Shown here in pieces: positions 1 through 12,500 of a stretch of DNA of 64,000 bases. Source of the DNA: Coffea arabica (taxonomy: Eukaryota > Streptophyta > Magnoliopsida > Gentianales > Rubiaceae); assembly GCF_036785885.1 (NCBI RefSeq), contig NC_092329.1, forward strand, positions 3,038,001-3,102,000, given 5' to 3'. Position numbers and translations under genes: made by a program. The first letter of the stretch is position 1. Every line of letters begins with the position of its first letter. The notes beneath the pieces were generated by a model. The model did not search any database. It was given only the letters and a program-made list of their open reading frames with translations, and was not told the DNA's origin.

Positions 1-388
1 TTCTCCATTTAGGGATGGTCACCCAGTTGGATAAAAGTCCAAGTCTCTCTAAGATTATATACATGCAAGGCCATTGCTCAATCTGAATTGTTGTTTTATT
101 AGGTTGTGGAAATTGGATTTAGACTTTTTGGTTTGAATAACATCTGTGTTGTGTTACTTAGTGCCTCATTATCTGTAAGTTGGATTGGATTGTGTAACAC
201 TATCATCTTAATTAGTCTGTTGAGACTTAAATCTTTCACTAGTTGAGTCTCTGTTTGCAACAGTAAATCTGGGAATCTTGTGTATACTCCTGTGTAAGGC
301 AGTTGATTGCGCCAGTGTTCGTGTTTCAGTTTTGTAACTTGTCTATTGGGGGGTTTCGTTTGGTTTTCTGTCTGAGGCAAATGTTGTA

Positions 389-731
389 GGCAGTGTTTGG
401 ATTGAGGGAATGGGAGGGAAATGAGTGGAGGGGAATTGGAGGGATTTGATTTTTGTTGATTGGATTGATTTTTGAAACGGGAAAGGAAAGGATATGGAGG
501 GGAAGGATCTTTATTTTGTTGATTGAAATAATTTAAAATTTTTTAAAAGGTAGTTTTTTCATTTTTTTTTTCAATAAATTAACACTTGATCTTTTCCTTC
601 TTCAATCCAAGCAAAAATTTAGTATTTTTTTCCTTTGCTTCGGCAAATAAGATGGATGGAAATCACTTTCATTTTTTTTCCCTTTTCTATTGGTATCCGT
701 TCCCTTCTTTTCCTTCAATCCAAACGGTGCC
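389..731. mobile_element. TIR MITE (PIF/Harbinger- or hAT-like)
   Basis: The left end reads GGCAGTGTTTGGATTGAGGG and the reverse complement of the right end reads GGCACCGTTTGGATTGAAGG, giving imperfect terminal inverted repeats of at least 20 bp. The 343-bp body is AT-rich and has no coding capacity. The flanks (GTA on the left, TAA on the right) do not form a clean target duplication, so the superfamily is uncertain. The 'GTTTGGATTGAGGG' style of end is common in plant MITEs. Confidence 0.55.
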
Positions 732-1578
732 TAATAGAGCTAGTGCACCTGTTTCAAGACGAACCGTATCGGACCAAGGCTATGTGCATTTTGCACCCGT
801 TTTAACTTTGTTTGTATATAGTGTAATTTATTTACAATATCGTGTAATTTTAAAACAAAATTTTGTGGTTTCCATACATGTTAAAAATGAAGTACAATGT
901 TAAAAATGAAGTACAAGATGAGATCTGGATCGTACAATATTTTTTTGGTCAAATCTTGTCCGTGAACTGTCAAAAAACGGTTGTTTCCTGCAACCGTTCC
1001 TGCCCCTCTTCCAACCGTATCCGCTCCAATGATCTCCTTTGTCTCCTCTTACGAGTTGGCCTTTGCTCCGGCAACCAATTCGAGCATCTATTTATTTGAA
1101 CTTGATTGGTATATTTATTTTTAATACTCTATTCTCATTCCTATGAGAATTTAATCTGGGACTGAACTGTATCCAATAAGAATGTATATTAACATTCTTA
1201 ACCGGTCTGAACTTATTGAATAAATGTAAACAAACAAAAGTTAAGTTTGCTCATGTGTATTTAGAGTAAAATTAAGGATTTTTTCCCCTATATTGACCTG
1301 ATTAAAAAATGTCCTTAGCACTAAAACTATAACAAAAAAAACAAAGAGAAAAGTAATAAATTTTCTTCTTGGGAGAAAGGCATAAAGGTAATTAAATCTT
1401 TTTGATGATCCTTAGTTAAGTAATACTCCACATAAGAAACAGCAGAAATGCTGGAATCAGCTTCCTCTTCTTTTTTTTTTTTTCGAAATGAAACGTTAAT
1501 TTTCATTTTCTTTTATAAGAAAATAACTAGAAAAGTAAATGCATTCTTGATTAAAAATCGGAGGGAGGGAAGCAGCAA

Positions 1579-1592
1579 CGTCATCCCTGACG
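1579..1592. promoter_or_regulatory. Inverted TGACG pair (bZIP/TGA-type site)
   Basis: CGTCATCCCTGACG is a perfect inverted pair of TGACG half-sites separated by 4 bp, about 300 bp upstream of the hydrolase start codon. TGACG is the as-1 core bound by TGA-class bZIP factors. Function is inferred from the motif only. Confidence 0.3.
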
Positions 1593-1781
1593 TGGACCAA
1601 CAATGTGAACGCCTCTTCTCCTCTATTCAGAAGATTCATTCAGGTCGTTATTTTATTTTGACTGCGTGTTTTATTATTAATTGCTAGCATTACTTGCAGG
1701 AAAAACCAGAGACGAAAGTAAGCAAAGGAAAAAGGGTCCGTTCCGTCGGGGGAAGTCACCTAGATCCTTCGCACCATCGCG

Positions 1782-1782
<1 letters not shown>

Positions 1783-1814
<32 letters not shown>
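1783..1814. repeat. (TA)16 microsatellite in hydrolase promoter/leader
   Basis: An uninterrupted TA dinucleotide run of 32 bp lies 72 bp upstream of the start codon at 1887. It is the only TATA-like sequence in the proximal promoter, so it may serve as a diffuse TATA box; this is inference. Confidence 0.85.
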
Positions 1815-1815
<1 letters not shown>

Positions 1816-1886
1816 GAGTCACAATGCTCGGAGAACAACAGCAGTGAAATGAAATTTGGACTTGGACTCGCTCTTTTGAAAATCGC

Positions 1887-4800
1887 ATGAAACTTAGGAG
1901 GCCAAACAGCAGGTGGTCAAAGAAGATATCGCTGGCGAGCATGGCGGAGGGAATTGCTTCTCCTGCTGCCGCAGCAGCAACCACCTCTCAAACTGCAACC
2001 TCTACCGCCGCCACAACGGCCGAGTCAATTAGCAAGAAGAGATCGCTATGGCCTTCCATTCTTCGTTGGATACCTACCTCCACCGACCACATCATCAGAG
2101 CTGAGAAACGCCTCCTGTCTGTTGTAAAGTAATCTATCTCTCTTCCATTTCTTCCCCACTTCCGGATTTTTGGGACAGTTTCAATGTAATCTCCTTCTCA
2201 ATTTAGTATTCCGATTTTGCCGTTGAATTTCTAATTTGCTGTTCAATGCCAAGTGTAATTGATGCGGCGGATTATTGATTCGATATGAATATAAGCCTCC
2301 CGACATATTTTATGAATTTATGATTGCTTTTGCAATTGATCGAATTTTACATGTTAAGAGTAGGAAAAGAAAAATGTCTTTTTGTTTGATCATTTCTAGC
2401 TTGAAAGTTCATCAAGGATTAGATTCTGATCGTTTAATTTTCAATTTGGATCCGTTTAGCGTTAACTTGGAGAAAACTAGCGACTAAAGCTAGGTAATTG
2501 TTTGGCATCTCTGGTTTCGGCCATCTCAATTAGTGCACTGTTTGGCAGTTTTGGTTACTGATGCAATGTCATTAATTTGTGTTTGGGTTGAATGGCAGGA
2601 CTCCATATATTCAAGAACACGTTAACATAGGATCTGGTCCACCAGGTTCTAATGTCAGGTGGTTTCGCTCTGTTAGCAATGACCCAAAATTTATCAATAC
2701 ACTAACTTTCGACAGCAAAGAGGGTTCTCCCACTCTTGTTATGGTACATGGATACGGTGCTTCCCAAGGTTTCTTCTTTCGGAACTTTGATACTCTTGCA
2801 GCTCATTTCAAAGTCATTGCTATTGATCAGCTTGGGTGAGTTTAGGGCCTGTAAATTTCGGCATCCAATCCTGCTTGAAACACAAGTTATCTTTACATAC
2901 TTTTAGAAGCACTTGCAATGTTGGAGATGTGGGAAAATGACATACTTTGATTGTACATTGAAAGATATGAAGAGAACAAAATTTTTCAATAGCATCGGGA
3001 ACTTTTTATGGTATGCTTTGTAGTGAACAAGATCCAAAGTGAAATTCGCTATTAAGTATGAAATTATGTATATTTTTACATAGAAATAATGCACACTTAC
3101 CTTTACTAATTAAAACTGGATACATTAAAATGTTTATATTAATTGCACTGAGACTAAACATGATGACGGGCATTATTGAGAATTTTGATAAAGTTAGAGG
3201 AGTTTTAGATTTAGTAGACGTCTTCTAAAAAATGGATTGAATTACCAACATTTTACCAGCTTTTTTTTCAAAATATATATACAAAACCTGAAAGTTGATG
3301 GTTTTCATAGTTAAGAACGTGTAGAAATTATGATTAGGTACTCTATTTTTATGAATGTCGTCTTCCTTTTTTGCAGTTGGGGTGGATCAAGCAGGCCTGA
3401 CTTCACGTGCAAAAGTACAGAAGGTCTGTTGTGGATTTATTAGCCCAATCTTTTATCTAAATCCCAAAATTTCTTCACCGACATTTCTTGTCAATCATGA
3501 TAATCATGCATAATTTTGCTGGAATTTGTAATGCAGAAACTGAGGCATGGTTTATTGATTCCTTAGAGGAATGGCGCAAAGCCAAGAATCTTAGCAATTT
3601 TATTTTACTTGGTCATTCATTTGGCGGGTATGTTGCTGCAAAATATGCTCTCAAGGTAATTACTTCTCATGCTATGTCTCTGCTCGTACCGGCGTATAAG
3701 ATGACTGCTATCAATTCCTGATATTCACTTCATTCTCTTGAAGCATCCTGAGCACATTCAGCACTTGATTTTAGTTGGACCTGCTGGATTTGCTTCAGAA
3801 AATGATTACAAGAGTGAATGGCTTACTCGTTTTAGAGCAACGTGGAAAGGAGCCGTTTTGAATCATCTGTGGGAGTCTAACTTCACTCCACAGAAAATTG
3901 TAAGGTGATGACAGGTCTCTTGCTCTGCATCTATAATTTAATTTAATTTGTTTGATACTGCTCTTTATCTTCATTTTTTCTGTTTAGCTTAAAGAGGGCA
4001 GCCATTTTTAGGTTCTTTCATATGCTAACATCAATTTTTTATGCCCCTGACAAAACTGCGTCATCTTAGAGCTTGTCACTCATTGACTTTGATATTCCTC
4101 CCATTGTGGTTTATCTTCTAGATTCCTACCATACACTGGCAGTTTATGATGACTCTAGCAGATGTACAGATAATCTTTCTTCTCTTTGTAAAACTACTAT
4201 CTTTTTTTGCAGTCCTTGGTCCTTTCTTTGAGTGCCTGAAAGATTAAGTTTTATATTTAGCATTAGCAGTTAAGTGATACCCAATATGTCCTTGCGGAAA
4301 TTGCATCTCCGACGTCTTCTCATGCATGACTGGATAAAGATTATGCTACAAGTATCTCTTCTTAGTAATACAAGTATGTTACAAGTATCTCTTCTTAGTA
4401 ATATAAGCTGCCTGTTTTATTGGGAAAGCAATTCAGAGGGCATGCTGTTCTGTAGCAGCAAACCAATTTATAAAGTAGTTTCCATCTAATAAATGATCAT
4501 ACACTGGTTCTTTATGCATGAGTGGCAGGTTAACTGTGGTGGTTGCTTCTTTCTCAGTCGATGGAACTTTTTTTTACTTGAGCTTGAAGTGTGGCGTACT
4601 CATGTTCTACATCAACTGATAAATATAGTTACCATGGATTAAATATACCAAAAGTCTGGAATTCACTTTTGTTGTTGGGAATTCTGTATGTAGAGGTTTA
4701 GGCCCCTGGGGACCAGATATGGTCCGCAAATATACAAGTGCTCGGTTTGGTTCTCGCGCACAGGGATCTGTTCTGACTGAGGAGGAATCCAGATTACTCA

Positions 4801-6188
4801 CAGGTAGGATAATATCAAATGTTTTTCATTGTGGCACAGTATGAAAAGTTCCTCATAATGACTATTTCTGGATTGAAGATTATGTATACCACACTTTAGC
4901 AGCCAAAGCTAGCGGAGAACTGTGTTTAAAGTACATATTTTCGTTCGGAGCATTTGCTAGGATGCCTCTTGTCCAAAGGTGAGAGGGTTATAATACTTTC
5001 TCCTCCTCTCTCATTCTTTACTTTTTCCCAATATTTGTAACAGAATTCCACTGCAATTTTCTTATTAGCATCTTCAAAGAGTTAATCATGTGAATTTTCT
5101 TGTGGGCAGCAGTTATGAATGCTTTCCACAAGTTAATATATTGGTTCGGTAATTAAAAGTTGCATATTTGACTGGAAATTAAAGACCAGAATAACCATAT
5201 GACTGCATTGTTGCCTTTTTGTGGCATGGGGATCATTGATCCTTAGCTAAAACAGCATTTGCTTCTGTGGAAGACAAGGCATATATCTGATTTCCTTGGA
5301 AATGTAGTGGGTGATAACTGATCTGCCAAGTTCCAACTTTGCAAGTCTTGGATATCTCTGAGAGATACTTGCAACCAATATTACAATATCTTCAAACAGA
5401 ACTGCGATTAGCTTTTTATTTCCTTGGTTCCATTTTTACTTTTCCCTTTCCCTCGTAATTTTATTCATTTAAAGTCTGCATAGGACGGGTTGCAATAGTA
5501 CTTGCAAAAGAGCCTAATATTTTATTCTCTTGAAGTGCTGGATTAAGAGGCAGGCTGTAGAATGCTTGTAGCTGTATTCTTCAAAGAATCAAAGTTTAGA
5601 TCCAGTATATTAATTTGAGCGACTAAGATAGAATGACAATTTGCTAGAGAAACTGTTCATCAATAACATTTTGCTCTTCAAATCTTGTCTAAATAGCTTG
5701 GCTTGAATAGAACTGTCTATTTTTCGTATTGTTTCTATGTTAAGGTGTAAACAATCCTGTCATCTTTTTGAGTGCAGGGCATCAGAATGGAAGGTGCCAA
5801 CTTCCTTTATTTATGGTTTCCAGGATTGGATGAATTATCAAGCGGCGCAAGAAGCTCGCCAGCATATGAGGGTTCCATGCGAAATCACAAGGGTCCCTCA
5901 GGTCTGTATCTCTCCTTTATGTGCGATATGAGGGGAACAAGCAAAGTAGTTACTTTCATTTTTTTTGCTTTCTTTAACTTTTATCGCTTGATTAGACACA
6001 TAATTTAATAATTTATATTCTGATTAAAAATGATGGTAAAGGTGGTCTTTTTGTGACTACAGGCTGGCCATTTTGTATTTATAGACGCTCCGGATGGTTT
6101 CCATTCAGCGGTTCTGTATGCTTGCAGGAGGTTTTTGTCCCCTGATCCTGACAGTGAGTCCCTCCCTGAGGGCCTGACAACTGCTTAG
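1887..6188 (+). CDS. CGI-58-like alpha/beta hydrolase (At4g24160 type)
   Basis: Predicted 421-residue alpha/beta hydrolase of the ABHD4/ABHD5 (CGI-58) family. The Arabidopsis counterpart At4g24160 is reported to have lysophosphatidic acid acyltransferase, lipase and phospholipase activity and to act in lipid homeostasis. Exons: 1887-2128, 2599-2835, 3377-3423, 3537-3655, 3744-3904, 4694-4803, 4879-4978, 5778-5901 and 6063-6188; all junctions are GT-AG and in frame. Visible: HGYG oxyanion segment at residues 131-134, nucleophile elbow GHSFGG with Ser203, probable acid Asp355 in YGFQDW, and His383 within HFVFID, which is also the HxxxxD acyltransferase motif (383-388). The start at 1887 is chosen over the internal ATG at 1944 because the family has a short basic stretch before the second Met. 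Introns 5 (3905-4693) and 7 (4979-5777) are long and hold nothing recognised. Convergent with the receptor kinase gene downstream. Confidence 0.93.
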
Positions 6189-7405
6189 ATGAAGAATTCA
6201 ATGTTGTATTACTAAATGTAATTCTTAGTGTACTAAAGAGCATCATTCTTTTGAGCGCAGGCTGCCACTTATTGTATCATTAATTCAAGCCTTTAAATGT
6301 ATTTGTTTGGTCTTGGGCTCTATGCATTATTTTAAATGCGCCGAGATCTTTGTAAAATTCTGACATAGGACGAAAGAAAATAAAATGTATGATTTTAAAT
6401 TCGTTCATTGGGCTTGTTGGTGTCATTATCTTAATTTGCCTTCTCAAACTTCTATTTCCATATCATGGTTTGGGCAATCTCTCAATGACCGTCTTATTTT
6501 TCCCGCTGGGACAAACTCAATGTCAACCCAACTGAAGTAACTGAGAAGTGACCTTCCGTTTCCTTTCGTCAGAAGCTCGCAAGACTCCGATTGGATGAGA
6601 GGACCGATGGTTCCGCTCCATGCTTCAAGTCACCACTTGGTCAACCAGTTATAGACCTATAAGCTTTCAAGCTTATATATTGTCAAAGTCGAACTTGCGG
6701 CGATGGTGATTGTATTCGGAACCAGTCACGGTGCCACTCACAGAAATCTTTTTCTTCTCCCCTTTCTAGGATTATTATCAATAGGGTCGGGTTAACTCAA
6801 ATTCGACCCATCAATAGGGTCGGGCTAGCTCGGATTTTGAATATGAATGCTAGATTCAAATTAAATGTGAGTTGAGGTTGGACCAGTTATAAACTTATAA
6901 TAATTTACAATAAAAATTATAAATTTATAATAATTCATAAATGTTAAACATATATTATACAAAATTATGTGTTTAATTATGAGTTTGGATTGAACCCAAT
7001 TTGATTCCAAAACTCGTATGAAAATGTGAATCAAATTTGGGCCTTCTAATCTGGACTCGAATGCAAAAGCTTAAAAACTCAAAAGTTTTGTTTATTTTTG
7101 TGTGTCAAATTTGAATTTGTCAAAGTCCAATTTACTCTATTGATAACCCTACTTATTTCAGTATATTTTTTTGACTAGGGTGGTGAAAATTCCACCTCTC
7201 AAATTGTCAATGGTAACACTTTTCCTTTGACACAAGATAGACAATATATGTATATATACCCTCCATTAATCTCACTCTATCGCCCATTAATTTGACATTG
7301 TATTGAGATTGGGTAAAAAGCAAATATGGGCAATGAAATAAGATCTATGGGCATTGTATTTTTGTCTATGTTATTGTAGTGCCAACATCAATTAGTATCC
7401 ATTCT

Positions 7406-7494
7406 TCTTCTTTTTTTTTTGAAAATGATAATAATTATATAACTTATTCTATCATAAACTAGAAGTGAGGGAGCGTAAGGCGCTGAGCTTGGTT
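7406..7494 (-). mobile_element. 5'-truncated SINE (family A)
   Basis: The insert is flanked by a perfect 16-bp direct repeat, AATTAGTATCCATTCT, at 7390-7405 and 7495-7510. Read on the minus strand it ends in a poly-A tail (the T run at 7411-7420). Its 3' body resembles the 3' part of the SINE at 14330-14589: both contain GCTCC, then a GATAGA/GATAGAAT block, then GTTATATAA and ATTATC shortly before the tail. It keeps only about 89 bp, so the 5' tRNA-like head is missing. Mobilised by LINE-encoded reverse transcriptase in other plants. Confidence 0.7.
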
Positions 7495-7780
7495 AATTAG
7501 TATCCATTCTAAACCGGTGGTTGGAAGAGTAAAATCTGTACATTCATTAGCTTAGAATCTGGAATTCAAATCTACTGACAGTAAAAGTCACTTTGTCTTC
7601 ACTCCTAAAACTGTACATTCATTAATTTGACTGCGAATGAAATAGAGAATAATATTTACAGTAGCCTCTCTCTCTCTCTCTCTATTTTAAATTTGAAACT
7701 CCTTTTTTTTTCTTTTGACATGTGACATGCATGTAGATTTACTAGCACAAAAAAATTCTCCCTATTGTAGAAAAGATTAA

Positions 7781-7880
7781 GGGATAATTTTAGAAACCTC
7801 CCATAAGATTTTTGGCAATATCACTGACCTCCCCTGAGGTTTTCAGAATTACACTAATCTCCCTTGAGATTTAGCATTTG
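7781..7880. mobile_element. MULE-like terminus (one end only)
   Basis: Begins GGGATAATTTTAGAAACCTC and then repeats variants of 'acctcccctgaggtttt' three times at about 35-bp spacing. This subterminal-repeat layout is typical of one class of plant MULE/MITE ends. No matching inverted end was found downstream to about 8.6 kb, so the copy looks truncated or the other end has diverged. Confidence 0.4.
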
Positions 7881-9571
7881 ATAACAAAATCAGCCCATGT
7901 TAGGAAAAGTGAACATAAAAAAGTGTTTTCAAGAGCGAGAAGGAGTTTTGTTCCCACAAATGCGCCTCTTGTAGGGGTACAAGTTGTATTTAGTGAAATA
8001 ATGGAAACTAATAAAAGCTAGAAATAAATTAGAAAAAGTGAAGGGATATTAGTAAAATAAGGAAAAAAGAGTCAGAAGGAGCATCAAACCATTTTTGCTC
8101 AAAACTGTAGCAACGGCTGTTGCTTTCTTTTGCAATGGTTAAAATTGAATACCTTTGCAATAGTATACAAAGACATGAATCAGCATGAAGAAGGAAGACA
8201 TTTTCATTTTAAGCATCAGCATTTAAGGCGAAAAAGAGTGATTTCTTGCAGAAATTAGGGTGAAAAAAGTGATTTAAATGGGTTCACGAGAAATGCATAA
8301 ACTAATTAAGTTATTTGTCATATGTTCAAGTTGCAACATCATAGATCCATTAAATGACACATGCAAGTTAAGAACTGGAATAATCATCTATGAAACCTAA
8401 CTAGTAAGAAGGTGCAAACCGGATTCTGCATTCCAAGAGAAATATCACAAGTTCAGATTTTATAACCATATCAGTAGCTCTACTCTAAGCAAATAGTAAT
8501 GCAATCTAAGACTATCCAAAGCATCGTCAACCTTAAAGCAATTCAGGCAGAGAGCGAGAATTGCAAAATCATTATTGTTTAATCATAGTTTCACGTAGCA
8601 CCATATTAATGGATGTGCCCTAACGACTCATTTATCAGATTTTAGTCTTCTAATGACACATAATGTATAGGGTATAACAAAATTTTGCACCATGTGACGT
8701 AAGTAACTGGGCCCCAAATTCTGTGAGGAAAGATCAATGAAATTGTCATCTTTGGGAGAAATTATCCCAAAGATTAATCCTAAATAGGAGTAATGGAGAC
8801 CCAAAGGGACTGGGGGTTTCTCCAAGACGGACCACCTTAAAAGATTTCGTGAAGCAATAAAATCACAAGGCAAATGGCAATATGGCATGGCAAGGGCGGG
8901 GGTCCATAGTCATACATGCCCTGTCAAGTGTCAACCCACTTCTATAACAGCTACAAACTGCGTGAAGCGAATATCTATAAGGGCCGACCCGAACTTCATG
9001 TGAATGACTGACTACCACTATCCTCTTACAGTAGCAGTAGTAGTAGCAGTAGTTTATCTTACATAGTAGAACAGAAGCAGACAAACAAATTTATACTCGG
9101 ATGTACTAGTATCTAAGAGGACATTCACGGATCCTGCGTCACTGACTTGCCCTTTCCCAATAATTAAAGTCCGTTTCAGGCTCTCTTCTGGCTCATATGC
9201 CTAACGGCTACTTTCCCTGACCCCTTTGGAAACTAGTGACTGTAGTAGTGGGTATATAATAGACCACGTGGCATTCCCCATTGAACAACTCACACTTTTG
9301 GCGGGAATCTGATATGGGGTCCCCTCCGAGTTCCCGGAAAATTATTCCACTCCACTACCTAGTAGTAGCTACCGCACTATCAAGGTCAAGGGCCTCAAAG
9401 CATTAAAATCCGGAGGAAGAAATTAGTGAGAGAATACTAGAAATAAAAAAACAAATATCAAAGAATGATTTGGGGGGGAAAATTGCACAAGAATGATTTC
9501 TGCTTGGCAATGGCAATCCGTTAAGTGATGAATGTCAATTAATTATTTTTATTTTTTTTCTCCCTACAAAC

Positions 9572-12500
9572 TCAGATGGGGGAAGGAATGGTCGTGGGAT
9601 CAGCCGAGGAAGGCATGTCAGGGCCAACCCGGCAGCCTTCTAGCATGAAAACAACGTCAGTCATAGATGGTCTTTCAAGAGGGTCTGGCATTGTGCATAG
9701 CAAACCCACTTTTACTCCCAACAAGAACTCTTCCCACTCTGCAGATTCTGGATCCAGCTCAAGCAATCCCGGTTCAAGCAATTCTGAAATTTGACCAGTT
9801 TGTAGTTGCCGCTTGACCCACTTGACGATGTCCTCATCGTGATTGAACATCACTGGCTTTTTTCCTGTTAGTATCTCTAGTAAGCCTATTCCGTAACTAT
9901 ATACATCAGCTTCCTTTGTCGGCAGACCAGTCAATGTGACTTCTGGCGCCACGTAGCCAAGAGTTCCAACGGGGGTTGAAGACGTCGATGCTTCGGCTGG
10001 TGTTGCTATCGTTAGTTTATCTAAGCCAAAATCAGAGAGATGGGCCTCAAAGTCAGCGTCAAACAAGATATTTTGTGGCTTTATATCTCCATGCACCACC
10101 GAGGCTGAGTGCAAGAACGCCAGCCCGCGAGCAATGCCGAGTGCAATCAGGTGGCGCATTGGCCAATTGAGGACATGACCATCTTGGTGCAAAGCCTCCT
10201 GGAGGAGGGTGGCCAGGTTGCCATTGGGCATGTAATCGTACACGAGGAGGCGAATGTCCGAAGGAGGTCCTGCATAGTACCCTCGAAGAACTGTTAGATT
10301 GCGATGTTTCACCTTACCAAGCGACTCAGCTTCTTTGCGGAATGCGTTTACATCAATGGATGTATCAGGAAGGCGACGGATGGCAAGCACCATTCCATCT
10401 GCATAAGTAGCCTTGTATAGCAGGCCATATTTTCCTCTGCTCAACACATTCTCCTCATCAAACTGCCTTGTTGCTTCCAAAGTCTCTGCATATGTGATCT
10501 TGTTGTTGAACAATACTAACTTCGGCCCTCCATTCTCTCCACTTCCGCGACCCCCTACGTCTCTCGGACTCGGACTTCTTTTCTTCTCTCCAGCTGCTTT
10601 AGCTCTCAGCTTCTTACGCCACCATATAAGACCGTATAGGTACGCGCCACAGCAGCAAAACAAAATCAAACCTGCTGCGGCAGCCACAAATATCAACAGA
10701 ATGATCCTTTTCACTCTCCGCCTTTTTGGTTTCCTACACTCATTCAGTGGCATTCCACATAAATTGTCATTCATTGCAAAAATAGAAGAATCATTAAAAC
10801 GTGAAGCCAGAGATGCAGGGATTTCACCCTGAAGATTGTTATGGGAAAGATTCAAATGCTTCAAACCAGAAATGGAAGAAAGACTTTCGGGTATGCCTCC
10901 ACTTAAATCATTGGAAGAGAGATCCAACGCTGTTAAATTGGATAAATTTGACAGTGACTGTGGTATTCTTCCAGAAACGTGATTAGAATCTAATAGTAGC
11001 ATCCTCAATGAGAAACAGTTAGAAATGCTCGGTGGAATTGCACCATTTAGACTATTCTGACCCAAATCAAGCTTCTCCAAGTGAGATAACTGCGAGAAAT
11101 CATTTAGAATTCGACCCGTTAAGCGATTCCCACGCAGCTCTAAGACTTCAAGATTTGAACAATTGCTCAACTCAGCAGGAATTGAACCGCTAACATGATT
11201 TTCAGCAAGAGATAATACAGTCAAGGATGTGAGGAACCCATATGTATCGGGAATCTCACCAGAGAATGCATTAGACGAGAGGTTCAGATACTGTAAGCTT
11301 GTTAAGCTACTAAAACCTTCAGGAACATCTCCTGATAACAAGTTCTCTTCTACAGCAACAACTTGCAAACTTGGCAACCCAAAAATCCCAAGAGGCAGTT
11401 CCCCTGAAAATTTTTGCTTACTCAAATCCAAAATTCTCAGCCTCAACAAATTTCCTACACTTTCAGGAATGGGCCCCAAAAATCTACAGCCACTAACATT
11501 TAACACCATCAACCCCTTCATATCCCCAATATTCCCTGGAAATCCACCCGAAAAATCATTTCTACTCAAGTTCAAACTACTCAAATTGCTAAGCGCTATC
11601 AGCTCTTGGGGCAAAGTCCCATTAAGATTATTATTACTCAAATCCAGAGACTCAAGCCGGTTAAGACCACCTAAACTCCCGGGAATTGACCCGCTAAAAT
11701 AATTTTCTCCCAGGGATAGCATCTCCAGGCTCCTCATTTCCCCCAGAAAATCCGGAATCAAGCCCGACAACCGGTTGCCTCCCAAGTCCAACACTCTTAA
11801 TGACCCACATTGTCGAATACCATCCGGAATCCCACCAGTCAAGGAATTATTCGCCAGCCTAAGCTCCTCGAGACTTATCAAATTTCCAATTGTATTTGGT
11901 ATAACCCCTGAAATTGAATTCCCGGAAATATCCAAAATCTTCAAGGTTGAAACATTAATTAACCACCCTGGAAACACATATTTTATCTGATTCCCGTGAA
12001 GGTCTAAAACTTCCATAATACTTGAACATATTGCATTATCAGCTAGGCCCTGAATCCCCGTGAACCCATTAAAACTCAGGTCAATGATCCTAACTAAATG
12101 AGCACTGACATTTGAAATGCTGCAAATTATGGAAGTTGGGACCACCCCAGAAAGCTGATTATGCTGCAGAGAAATTACTTGTAAGCTTGGCAATATACCA
12201 ATCGTCGCCGGAACGAGTCCCTGTAGGTTATTATCTCCGGCGCTGAGGTGGATAAGGCTAGAGCAGTTGGAGATAGCAGATGGGATTGTGCCGTAAAGGC
12301 GGTTTGAGTCTAGCCAGAGGTATTGGAGGTTGGACAGGTCGCCCAACGTCGCAGGAATCTCGCCGGAGAATTGGTTGTATGACAAGTTTATGAGTTGGAG
12401 TTGAGTGAAGGCCGAGAAGTTTGCCGGGATGTTGCCGGAGAAGGAGTTTGAGGAGAGGTCGAGGACCCGGAGGCCAGGCGGGACGTCGCCGGAGACCTGT

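Larger units (their letters stand above)
1..1886. other. Upstream intergenic region
   Basis: No gene is supported here. The short open frames are low-complexity and lack any recognisable family pattern. The stretch holds a MITE at 389-731, a bZIP-type inverted repeat at 1579-1592 and a TA microsatellite at 1783-1814, the last two probably belonging to the promoter and leader of the hydrolase gene that starts at 1887. Positions 1-388 and 735-1440 show nothing I recognise. Confidence 0.5.
6189..9571. other. Convergent 3' intergenic region
   Basis: Separates the 3' ends of the hydrolase (+) and LRR kinase (-) genes. It contains the hydrolase 3'UTR, a possible MITE at about 6767-7152 whose ends both read as variants of TAGGGTTATCAATAG, a truncated SINE at 7406-7494, a (TC)n tract near 7667-7684, and one end of a MULE-like element near 7781-7880. 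No gene is supported; the two short minus-strand frames at 8628-9084 have no family pattern. Confidence 0.5.

Noticed and set aside
11229-11702. 157-residue plus-strand open frame
   Set aside because: It is antisense to the LRR coding region; its Pro/Leu/Ser repeats mirror the LRR codons. Other plus-strand frames across 9576-12875 are the same kind of shadow.
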